A stretch of 16,485 nt of DNA from Angelakisella sp. (lineage in GTDB: Bacteria > Bacillota > Clostridia > Oscillospirales > Ruminococcaceae): assembly GCA_013316495.1 (NCBI GenBank), contig WSMP01000021.1, positions 1-16,485 on the forward strand. Direction: 5' to 3'. Position 1 is the stretch's first letter, and every line of letters starts with the position of its first letter. Positions 1-6,453 of the stretch are shown piece after piece. A program made the position numbers and the translations under genes. The notes beneath the pieces are model-generated. The model made no database searches. It was not told where the DNA came from and saw only the letters and a list, made by a program, of their open reading frames with translations.

Positions 1-55
1 AACCACCACATCCTCCGGGGCAAAGATCTGGAGGAGGCGGGCGTTGGTTTGTATC
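1..55. repeat. 55-bp exact copy of an internal fliM segment at the window edge
   Basis: Bases 1-55 are identical to bases 1093-1147 in the same orientation. The match breaks at position 56 (c versus t), with a further short run of agreement to 62. In fliM this segment encodes residues 180-198; here it would be read in a different frame as the end of the visible fliY. An exact match of 55 bases ending at the sequence edge is what a k=55 de Bruijn assembler leaves at a contig end, so an assembly artefact is the leading explanation. Recent recombination between the related CheC-like regions of fliM and fliY is the alternative. Confidence 0.9.
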
Positions 56-685
56 CCCCTGGTCTCCCATGAGGGTCTGGACCATCTCCTTCGCCAGGCC
101 GCAGCCCAGGATGCTGGCGAAGTTGGTGTCGATGACATCGGCAATGGACAGGCGGAAGGAGACGGCAACAATCTCGTCCCCCTCCTGCACCCCCACCGCC
201 TCCCGATAACTATCGGTGGAGGTGACGATGCTTGCCTCCGGGGTGGAGATGTTCACCACCATGCCCAGGAACTCGGAAAGGGCGGTGGCCGAGGCCCCCA
301 TCATCTGGTTCATGACCTCGCAGGCGGCGCTCATGCTCAGCTCGTCAAAGACGAAATCATCGCTGGGGGGGTCGTCGTTGCCCATCAGCAGGTTCAAAAT
401 CACCTGCATATCCCGCTGGCGGTAGATCATCACATTGGAGCCGGAGATTCCTTCCACATACTCAATCTTCACCAGTACCGCCGGCTCCAGGGCGGCGTAG
501 TCCATACTGCTGAACTGCCGCAGCTCCACCGTGGGGGTGGAGATATTCACCGCCCTATCCAACAAGGTGGAGATGGCTGTGGCGGCGGAGCCCATGCTGA
601 TATTGAGGATTTCGCCGATGGTGTCGATCTCCAGACTGCTGAGAATCGCTTCATTATCTAACTGCTGGCTTCTATCTTCTCCCAT
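1..685 (-). CDS. fliY: FliY, flagellar switch protein with CheC-like phosphatase domain (3' end outside window)
   Basis: Switch-complex protein that in Firmicutes replaces FliN and dephosphorylates CheY-P at the motor. The ATG at 685 lies inside the end of fliM (28-bp overlap), with a GAGG-containing site upstream, so translation is probably coupled. The readable part (about 210 residues) is the CheC-like half. It holds two D/S-x3-E-x2-N phosphatase motifs: D21-E25-N28 (DTIGEILN) and S119-E123-N126 (SAACEVMN), both followed by Met-Gly and an SAT-A-S segment. The C-terminal FliN/SpoA domain would lie beyond the window. Residues 211-228 (TNQRPPPPDLCPGG and similar) are suspect: they are encoded by bases 1-55, an exact copy of part of fliM read in another frame. 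The N-terminus lacks the CheY-binding peptide that B. subtilis FliY carries. Identity is secure up to residue 210; the end is not. Confidence 0.9.
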   Translation of the reverse strand, partial: MGEDRSQQLDNEAILSSLEIDTIGEILNISMGSAATAISTLLDRAVNISTPTVELRQFSSMDYAALEPAVLVKIEYVEGISGSNVMIYRQRDMQVILNLLMGNDDPPSDDFVFDELSMSAACEVMNQMMGASATALSEFLGMVVNISTPEASIVTSTDSYREAVGVQEGDEIVAVSFRLSIADVIDTNFASILGCGLAKEMVQTLMGDQGDTNQRPPPPDLCPGGCGG

Positions 686-1686
686 TGAACAACCTCTTCT
701 CCGTTTGTTACTATATCATTGAGCCGAATTGCTTTTTTCTTTTTGGTCTGGCCCAGCTTGGCGGTAAACCAGGGGACCTTGCCCACCGTCACCAGCACGT
801 CGCTGCCCACCTTCTTACCCAGGGGGATGACGTCATCCGGCTGCAGCTGCATAATCTCATGCAGCTCCAGCTGGAGCTGGTCGAAGATCACCCGGATGTC
901 CATATCCGATTCGCAGACGTTTTCCAGGATGATACGCTTTTTGAGCATCTCCCGGTGGGGGTCCTGCTTTTTGCTGGGGCGGGCGTACCGCAGCCCAAAG
1001 GTGTGGTTCACCTGCTCCAAAAACTCCGCCGGAATGCAGATGGTCAGGTTCCCTTCCACCTGGTTGGCCAGCTTTATCCGCAGGATGACGATAACCACCA
1101 CATCCTCCGGGGCAAAGATCTGGAGGAGGCGGGCGTTGGTTTGTATCTCCCTGGACTGGATGGTAATGGGGAGGTTGTTCTGCCAGGTCTCCTCCAGCCG
1201 CTGGGTCACCTTTTCGAAGACATTGCTCAAAATGGCAATCTCAATATCGGTGTAGTCCCGGTTCAGGTTGTAGCCGCTTCCCGGACCGCCCAGCACCCGG
1301 TCAATAAGAAAGAAGCCGATGGTGGTGGAAAGGTCCAAAATCATGGTGGTGTTGTCATAGTGCTTGTTGGCTGGCAGCACGTCCACCAGGCCAATCAGGG
1401 CGGTATCCGGCAGGGCGTTGTTGTACTCGTAATACCGCTGCTCCTCCAGCTCCATCACTTCAATCTCACAGACGGTGCGCAGCAGGCCGGAAAAATAAGA
1501 GGAGAGCATCCGCGCAAAGGTCTCGTGGAGGCTGTCCAGAGCCTTAAACTGCTCTTTGGTAAATTTTTTGGGAGATTTGAAGTCGTATTCCCGGATCTTA
1601 CGCTTCTCCTCCTGGACGTTTTCTTCGCCGGAGGCCATCTTTTTCAGAAGGGCGTCGATCTGGCTTTGTGATAATTGTTCCGGCAT
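658..1686 (-). CDS. fliM: FliM, flagellar motor switch protein
   Basis: Middle ring protein of the rotor switch, binding FliG, FliY and CheY-P. The protein has 342 residues, normal for FliM. The N-terminus carries a CheY-P-binding peptide, LSQSQIDALL at residues 5-14 (family form LSQ-x-EIDALL). It is followed by a charged linker, a CheC-like middle domain with the GGPGSG loop at about 133-138 (the GGxG FliG contact), and a C-terminal SpoA/FliN-like domain from about residue 250 (DIRVIFDQLQLELHEI; VGSDVLVTVGKVPWFTAKLG). The start ATG is 8 nt after AGAAGGAG. The gene begins 38 bp after motB and overlaps fliY. The usual fliL gene between motB and fliM is absent. Its residues 180-198 are encoded by the segment copied at bases 1-55. 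Confidence 0.97.
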   Translation of the reverse strand: MPEQLSQSQIDALLKKMASGEENVQEEKRKIREYDFKSPKKFTKEQFKALDSLHETFARMLSSYFSGLLRTVCEIEVMELEEQRYYEYNNALPDTALIGLVDVLPANKHYDNTTMILDLSTTIGFFLIDRVLGGPGSGYNLNRDYTDIEIAILSNVFEKVTQRLEETWQNNLPITIQSREIQTNARLLQIFAPEDVVVIVILRIKLANQVEGNLTICIPAEFLEQVNHTFGLRYARPSKKQDPHREMLKKRIILENVCESDMDIRVIFDQLQLELHEIMQLQPDDVIPLGKKVGSDVLVTVGKVPWFTAKLGQTKKKKAIRLNDIVTNGEEVVQWEKIEASS

Positions 1687-1724
1687 TAAACCAACTCCTT
1701 CTGTCCGTTTTTGGCATACATACG

Positions 1725-2687
1725 CTAGCTTTCTGGGGTGGGGTCTGGGGTGACGGGGTCTGGGGTGGTGGGATCCGGCGGAGTGGGTGTGTTTTCTCCC
1801 TCCTGGACAGGAGGGGGCGCATCCACCGGCTCATTTTCATTTTCTACCGGCAGGGGATCCGGACTCAGGAGGTCCGTTGCGCCTCCGGAGCGGGGGAACT
1901 GGTCGGGGTCAAAGAGGCTGGCCAGCTGCTGGTCCACCTCCGCGCCGCCGCCGGCATCCCGGACGATGGTCATATCCACCCGGCGGTTCTGCTCCCGTCC
2001 CTTGGCAGTGCTGTTATCCGCAATGGGGAAGTTTTTGCCGTATCCCATGGGCCGGAGCTTACTGGGGGTGATCTTCTTTTCCTCGTCCAGGTATCTGGCC
2101 ACCTGGCTGGCCCGCTCTCCGGAGAGGAGCCAGTCGGAAACGCTGTACACCCCGCCTAAGGTATCCACCTGGGCGGTGTGCCCGTTGATGCTGATAACAT
2201 AGATCTGGTCTTCCACCGCCCCCAGGCAATCCCCCAGGTAGCCCAGGATCTCCAGGGCCTCCGGGCGCAGATCCGCCTTATCGGGCATAAAGAAGATGTT
2301 GTTGCGGAAGCGGATATAAACGACGCTGCTTCCGTCCTTCATCACTTCAATGGATTCGGTGAGGTTGTTTTCTTCCACATACTTTTGGAGAAACGCAAAG
2401 AGGTCGTCGAACTCCTCCAGGTCTTCCGGGTTGCCGGTGACGCTCATCTCCCCGGACTGCTCTCCCTGGTTTCCGGCTATCGTCTCGCTGCCGGAGGTGC
2501 CGTCGGGGTCAATGACAACCTGGTTCTTATCCCCAGCCAGGGCGTCCACTAAAAGCTCCCATTTCTCCGCGTTCACCGAGGACATGCTGAAAAGCAGCAC
2601 GAAGAAGGTCATCAGCAGGGTCACAAGGTCTGAGTATGTATTCATCCAGGAGTCGCCGGAGGGCTCCTCCCTTTGCTTCTTTGCCAT
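1725..2687 (-). CDS. motB: MotB-type stator subunit with peptidoglycan-binding domain and proline-rich tail
   Basis: Stator subunit that anchors the MotA-MotB ion channel to peptidoglycan. The 320 residues show a short basic N-terminus, one membrane helix at about 19-36 beginning with the ion-binding aspartate D20 (YSDLVTLLMTFFVLLFS), a periplasmic linker, and an OmpA-like domain at about 120-243 (ISINGHT; SGERASQVARYL; GREQNRRVDMTI). The helix looks more like the Na+-type MotS/PomB form (SDL-x-TLL-x-x-FFVLLFS) than E. coli MotB, but the ion cannot be settled from this. The last ~60 residues are an acidic, proline-rich tail ending in about three TPDP(V/T) repeats, encoded by ~15-bp DNA repeats near 1732-1775. 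The start ATG follows AGGGGG; the gap to motA is 37 bp. The pair is clearly one unit. Confidence 0.95.
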   Translation of the reverse strand: MAKKQREEPSGDSWMNTYSDLVTLLMTFFVLLFSMSSVNAEKWELLVDALAGDKNQVVIDPDGTSGSETIAGNQGEQSGEMSVTGNPEDLEEFDDLFAFLQKYVEENNLTESIEVMKDGSSVVYIRFRNNIFFMPDKADLRPEALEILGYLGDCLGAVEDQIYVISINGHTAQVDTLGGVYSVSDWLLSGERASQVARYLDEEKKITPSKLRPMGYGKNFPIADNSTAKGREQNRRVDMTIVRDAGGGAEVDQQLASLFDPDQFPRSGGATDLLSPDPLPVENENEPVDAPPPVQEGENTPTPPDPTTPDPVTPDPTPES

Positions 2688-2724
2688 TTTCAGCGGACCC
2701 CCTTTCTCAGGTTCCTACGGGTGC

Positions 2725-3567
2725 TCATTTCCCCTTTTTCTCCTTGGGGGCCTTGCCTTCCTTGCCGCCCTTTGTGAGGAAACCAGGCACCAGCTGGTTC
2801 AACTTCTCCTCGATAAACCGGGGGTTGTCACCGGCCTGGATGGCCTGCACCCCTTCGGCTACGATCATTTTGCAAAGGTATTCCTCTTCGTGGCGGACCT
2901 TCAGCTTATTGGAAATAGGCGTAAAGATGAGGTTTGCCAGAACAGAGCCGTAGAATGTGGTCACCAGGGCCAGGGCCATGGCGGGGGCGATAGCGTCCGG
3001 GTCGGAAAGCTGCTTTAGGAGGTTCACCAGACCCATCAAGGTACCGATCATACCGAAGGCGGGGCCGTAGGCAGCCGCCTTGTCATAGAAGGCTCTGTCC
3101 TGGGCATGGCGCTCGTCTAAATAGTCCAGCTCGGTCTCCAAAAGGATCTTTACCTTCTCCGGCTCCACGGCGTCCACCACCAGCATCATGCTGTTTTTGA
3201 GAAACTCGTCCTTGGTCTCGTTCAGCTTCCCCTCCAGGGAAAGAAGGCCGTTGACACGGGCTTCTGTAGCCAGGCCCACAATCTGGTCGATGTAGTCCCT
3301 GGGGTTATACTTTGTAGGCATAAACATGATCTTCATGTGCTTGGGGACTTTGGTGAAAATGCTGATGGGAAAGGAGACCATCAGGCCGGCGATAACGCCG
3401 CCCAATACCACCGCCAGGGAGGGCGCATCAAAGAAGTTACCCAGGTTGCCCCAGATGAATCCCATGGGAGTGGGCGGGGTCGTCGTCGGGTCCGCCTTCT
3501 GGAAGACGATACCAAAGATAATCATGACGATTCCCAGCAGCCAACCAATTACTGACATTAAATCCAT
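2725..3567 (-). CDS. motA: MotA/PomA-type stator channel subunit
   Basis: Stator subunit that couples ion flow to rotor rotation by contacting FliG. It has 280 residues with four predicted membrane helices at about 4-22, 50-68, 166-185 and 198-218. The family signature AAYGPAFGMIGTLMGLV (165-181, with the conserved proline P169) and the TM4 segment ending GSVLANLIFTPI (P217) are present. The cytoplasmic loop between TM2 and TM3 has R90 and E98 in the expected FliG-facing stretch. A proline/threonine-rich external loop (ADPTTTPPTP, 25-34) lengthens the TM1-TM2 connection. The C-terminal tail is strongly basic. The start ATG follows AAAGGAAAGG at a slightly long spacing. It lies 191 bp after flbD and 37 bp before motB. 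Confidence 0.96.
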   Translation of the reverse strand: MDLMSVIGWLLGIVMIIFGIVFQKADPTTTPPTPMGFIWGNLGNFFDAPSLAVVLGGVIAGLMVSFPISIFTKVPKHMKIMFMPTKYNPRDYIDQIVGLATEARVNGLLSLEGKLNETKDEFLKNSMMLVVDAVEPEKVKILLETELDYLDERHAQDRAFYDKAAAYGPAFGMIGTLMGLVNLLKQLSDPDAIAPAMALALVTTFYGSVLANLIFTPISNKLKVRHEEEYLCKMIVAEGVQAIQAGDNPRFIEEKLNQLVPGFLTKGGKEGKAPKEKKGK

Positions 3568-3758
3568 AGCTGTTTAACCTTTCCTTTACAAGGGCCAGCT
3601 TGAAAAATCGAAAGCAGCGCCGTTTTTTAGAAGAAGCATCTGTATCCGTCCGCTTTTTGTAAAACTTCCGGCAATCTTTCCACCTTCAAGGAGGGCCTTC
3701 AAGATGCTTGGTAACCGCTGATTGGCCTATGTACGCGGTTTCTTTCTAAAAATAGTAT
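3568..3758 (-). other. 191-bp noncoding leader between flbD and motA
   Basis: No open frame with a ribosome site is visible. The stretch holds an inverted repeat AACCGC/GCGGTT (3713-3740, 16-nt loop) just after the flbD stop, and a direct repeat of CCTTCAAG at 3683-3690 and 3696-3703. No U-tract follows the hairpin and no convincing -10/-35 pair could be found, so it reads as an untranslated spacer of unknown role rather than a proven promoter or terminator. Confidence 0.5.
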
Positions 3759-3950
3759 TTAGTAGATCCCGCTGTGGATCATCTTGTGGTATTCCACCGC
3801 CTTGTTGATAACTTCCTTCATGGATTCCCGGACGATGTATACCTTACCGCTGGTAAGGAGCATGGTGGTATCCGGATTTTCGGAGATGGTCTCAATAAGG
3901 TCGCAGTTGACGGTAAATTCTTCTCCACGCAGATTGGTGACGATGATCAT
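3759..3950 (-). CDS. flbD: FlbD / SwrD family small flagellar protein
   Basis: Small 63-residue protein of the FlbD family (B. subtilis YlzI/SwrD, which raises flagellar power through the stators). It begins MIIVTNLRGEEFTVNCDLIETI and has the family core: a short N-terminal strand, G-E-F-x-(V)-N, a P-D-T turn, a T-S-G-K-x-Y-x-V strand and a C-terminal amphipathic helix (ESMKEVINKAVEYHK). No membrane helix is seen. ATG at 3950 follows GGGAG. Position between flgE and motA matches the usual Firmicutes order. Unusually, it is separated from both neighbours by ~200 bp of noncoding DNA, which suggests separate control of its level or of the motAB-fliMY segment. Confidence 0.92.
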   Translation of the reverse strand: MIIVTNLRGEEFTVNCDLIETISENPDTTMLLTSGKVYIVRESMKEVINKAVEYHKMIHSGIY

Positions 3951-3989
3951 GATTCATTTCTCCCTTTACATATTTTTGTGAATTTAGCC

Positions 3990-4022
3990 AAAATCCCTCC
4001 CTGTTTTTTGGGCGGGTTTTTT
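3990..4022 (-). terminator. Possible weak terminator before flbD
   Basis: Imperfect hairpin with arms CCCGCCC and GGGAGGG (one internal mismatch), an AACA-containing A-rich loop, an outer A/T extension, and GATTTT at the 3' side on the minus strand. The T-run on that side is short, so this may be an attenuator or simply a structured spacer 3' of flgE. Confidence 0.35.
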
Positions 4023-4027
4023 ATAGA

Positions 4028-4134
4028 CTTATCGGACAGTGCGATAAGGCCTCCGGGCCTCGGAGGAACGCGAAAATCGTTTGTGCTTCTTCGGATTCCC
4101 GCATTCCTCCGGGGGCGGCGGTACACGCCGCCCC
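4028..4134. repeat. Three hairpins in the flgE-flbD gap
   Basis: Three inverted repeats sit side by side downstream of flgE. 4028-4048 has arms CTTATCG/CGATAAG with a 7-nt loop. 4050-4066 has CCTCCG/CGGAGG with a 5-nt loop. 4112-4134 has a perfect 9-bp arm pair GGGGCGGCG/CGCCGCCCC with loop GTACA, nested in an outer 6-bp pair TCCCGC (4097-4102)/GCGGGA (4135-4140). None is followed by a U-tract on the minus strand. DNA just right of it (about 4138-4160) resembles the repeat unit found between fliI and fliJ, so this gap may hold a degenerate copy of the same element. Confidence 0.6.
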
Positions 4135-4166
4135 GCGGGAGCCTTTTGGGCTTGTGCTTTTTGTTG

Positions 4167-5912
4167 TTAACGCTTCAGGTTGGTGAGCTCCTCCAGCATG
4201 GTGTCCGAAACGGTAATCATCCGGGAGCTTGCCTGGAAGCCGCGCTGGGTAACAATCATGTCGGCGAACTCCTGGGCCAGATCCACGTTGGACATTTCCA
4301 GGGCGGAGTTCTTGATGGCGCCGGTGCCGCTTTCCCCGGCGATAGCCAGCTTCACCTCGCCGGAGTTGGCGGTCTCTGCAAAGTAGCTGTTGCCGCACTG
4401 CTCCAGGCCCTTGGCGTTGGCGAAGGTAGCCAGGTCAATGCGTCCCAGCACCTGGAGGCCCGCGTCGGAGGTGCCGCTGATGACGCCGTCGGCGCCGATG
4501 GAGATGCCAGTGAGGTTCGAGACGTCCTGGGTGTGGAACTCGGTACCGCCGGTGAGGGTGAGGGTGCTCTTGCCCCAGCCGCACTTCTTGGTGGGTTGGT
4601 TGGGGGATGCGGTGCTTAGGTTCGCAATAGGACCGCCTTGCAGCTCTGGAATCAAATCAACAAAATTGCCGTCATCATCGTAGTTGGCAATCTGCTTGGT
4701 GGTGGGATAGGCAATGGTGATGGTATCGTTGGGGTCGGCGCCCGCCGCTGTGTTCTTCAGCAGGACGGTGCCGCCGCTCTGGGAGGCATCGGAGCGCTTT
4801 TTGGAGATGAAGCCCTCGTAGGTGCCCGCAGCAACCGGCGGGGTAGCTGTGGCGTCTCCCGCAGTGGTGATGATGACCTTAAAGCCCTCCTCCTGGGGCG
4901 GGGTGGCGGTGGGGTCGGCATCCACATGCTGTACCTCCATGCCGACTGCGCCTGCACCGCTGAACCGCAGGCCAACACTGTCGTACTTAAAGCCGGGAGG
5001 CCAGGAGCCAGCCGTGGCGGCGCCGGTGGGGTCCTTAAACTCTCCCAGGCCGCCGCCCTCGTAGTCCACGGTGGGGGTCTTCACCAGCTCGGTACCGGTG
5101 AGGGGCCCCAGGGTCTCGAAGGGGTCCGGCTCGATGGTGAAGTTGAAGTTGCCGCCGGGGTGGGCGGTGCCGTCGTGCTCGGTAATCGCCTGGTTGATGA
5201 GCTGGGTCAGCTCCGCCATGCTCTCAAAGGTCTCGTTGGCGTTGAGCTTCACGTTATAGAGGCTGCTGGTGCTGTCCCGGACGATCTGCACCTTCTGTCC
5301 ATCGGGCATATCAGTGCCCTCGGTGAAGGTGAAGCTGATATTGGCGTCCTTGGTCTGCTCGGTGGATTCAATGGTGATGGTGCGCCCGCCAATCTCCTGG
5401 GAGACCTTGGCGGTGCTGGCCTGGACCGAATCCACCTCGATGATAATTTTGTTTTGGCCGGGCTGGGTGCTGTCCAGCTTGCCGTCGGTGGCGCTGGTGC
5501 CCAGAACGAAGTTACCGTTGGAATCCACCAGGGCACCGGTGGCGGGGTTGATGTCCAGCATACCCGCCTTGGTGTAATAGATGTTGCCGTCCGGGTCCAT
5601 CACCTGGAAGAAGCCCTCGCCGGTGATGGCGCAGTCCAGGGCAAAGCCGGTGCTGGTCATGGAGGAGGAATCCATCATCAGGTCGATGCTGGAAAGCTGG
5701 GCGCCGTAACCGATGCTGGAAGGGTTGATACCGCCGCGGGTCTGGGTGCCGGCGGAGGCCCCCCGGAACTGCTGGTAGTACACATCCCGGAAGGTGGCCC
5801 GCCCGGATTTGAAGCCGTAGGTGTTGGAGTTTGCGATGTTGTTGCCGATAACGTCCATCCGGTTCTGATTGGCCTTCATGCCAGCCACACCGGAGTACAT
5901 GGATCGAACCAT
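4167..5912 (-). CDS. flgE: FlgE, flagellar hook protein
   Basis: Structural protein of the hook, exported by the flagellar type III system and capped by FlgD. The 581 residues show the rod/hook N-terminal signature (MYSGVAGMKANQNRMDVIGNNIANSNTYG begins at about residue 5) and the FlgE/F/G central motif around FALDCAITGEGFF. The C-terminal D0 helix is SALEMSNVDLAQEF then VTQRGFQASSRMI, ending in ELTNLKR. It is much longer than B. subtilis FlgE (about 264 residues). The extra length lies in the middle (about 200-430), a Thr/Gly/Pro/Asp-rich region with low-complexity pieces (DATATPP, DPTATPP) that should be the variable surface D2/D3 part. ATG at 5912 follows GGGAG at a long 11-nt spacing. A 136-bp untranslated gap precedes it. 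Confidence 0.95.
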   Translation of the reverse strand: MVRSMYSGVAGMKANQNRMDVIGNNIANSNTYGFKSGRATFRDVYYQQFRGASAGTQTRGGINPSSIGYGAQLSSIDLMMDSSSMTSTGFALDCAITGEGFFQVMDPDGNIYYTKAGMLDINPATGALVDSNGNFVLGTSATDGKLDSTQPGQNKIIIEVDSVQASTAKVSQEIGGRTITIESTEQTKDANISFTFTEGTDMPDGQKVQIVRDSTSSLYNVKLNANETFESMAELTQLINQAITEHDGTAHPGGNFNFTIEPDPFETLGPLTGTELVKTPTVDYEGGGLGEFKDPTGAATAGSWPPGFKYDSVGLRFSGAGAVGMEVQHVDADPTATPPQEEGFKVIITTAGDATATPPVAAGTYEGFISKKRSDASQSGGTVLLKNTAAGADPNDTITIAYPTTKQIANYDDDGNFVDLIPELQGGPIANLSTASPNQPTKKCGWGKSTLTLTGGTEFHTQDVSNLTGISIGADGVISGTSDAGLQVLGRIDLATFANAKGLEQCGNSYFAETANSGEVKLAIAGESGTGAIKNSALEMSNVDLAQEFADMIVTQRGFQASSRMITVSDTMLEELTNLKR

Positions 5913-6048
5913 ATTCTAATTTACTCCCTTCTGGAGCCGTTTTTTATCCTAAAAGTAAGTACCCCGGACCTCTCTGTCGTTCAAGGCCCGTGCGACCTCC
6001 TGGGGGAGCTGGGAGGCTCCCTTCGGTCCAGTCTGTTGTGGATTCTCT
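5913..6048 (-). other. 136-bp gap upstream of flgE with a short hairpin
   Basis: Noncoding spacer between the TIGR02530-type gene and flgE. It contains one clear inverted repeat, GGGAGC/GCTCCC at 6004-6021 with a 6-nt loop, embedded in G/C-rich sequence. There is no following U-tract and no recognisable promoter. It could be an mRNA stability or processing element ahead of the heavily expressed hook gene; that is inference. Confidence 0.4.
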
Positions 6049-6453
6049 TTACAGGATAACGGTTCCATCAATATTTGTAATCGCTTTGTTCTTCAGCTCC
6101 TGGCTGTTCATAGCCGTGATGACGGTGCTGTTCTTGGCGCTGACGATGAAGGCGGAGCCATCCATCAGGATCAATGCGTCCCGAATGCCCCGTTCCCTGG
6201 CGATTTCCATTCCGTCCCGGAGCTTTTCCAGCCCGGATTCGGTCATTGGAATCTCCCGGTGCTCAATCCGTCCCGCCGCGTGCTTGGAGAAGGAAATCTC
6301 CTCGCTTCCGGCCATCTTTTCCAGCATCTGCCGGAAGGAGGGGCCGTTTTGCCCGGTACTGCCTGCCGGTCTTTGGAGGGCGGGGTTTTGTACCGGCGCG
6401 GTGCCTGTGGTAAGGGGCAGATTCATCCTGCTTCGCAGCAGAAAATCATCCAT
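6049..6453 (-). CDS. TIGR02530-type flagellar operon protein (between flgD and flgE)
   Basis: A 134-residue soluble protein found in many Firmicutes hook operons between flgD and flgE; its exact biochemical role is not established. The N-terminal ~45 residues are polar and Pro/Gln-rich. The conserved core follows: FSKHAAGRIEHREI (55-68), ESGLEKLRDGMEIARERG, then DALILMDGSAFIVSAKNSTVIT and the ending TNIDGTVIL, which is the family's characteristic C-terminus. The ATG at 6453 was chosen because it overlaps the flgD stop by 8 bp and follows GGGGGAGGAAG; an upstream in-frame extension would be Arg/Pro-rich out-of-frame flgD DNA. Translational coupling with FlgD suggests a hook-assembly role. Confidence 0.85.
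   Translation of the reverse strand: MDDFLLRSRMNLPLTTGTAPVQNPALQRPAGSTGQNGPSFRQMLEKMAGSEEISFSKHAAGRIEHREIPMTESGLEKLRDGMEIARERGIRDALILMDGSAFIVSAKNSTVITAMNSQELKNKAITNIDGTVIL

Noticed and set aside
44..661. Plus-strand open frame of 205 codons at the left edge
   Set aside because: Antisense to fliY, whose minus-strand frame shows clear CheC motifs. His/Gly-rich composition is typical of a shadow frame.
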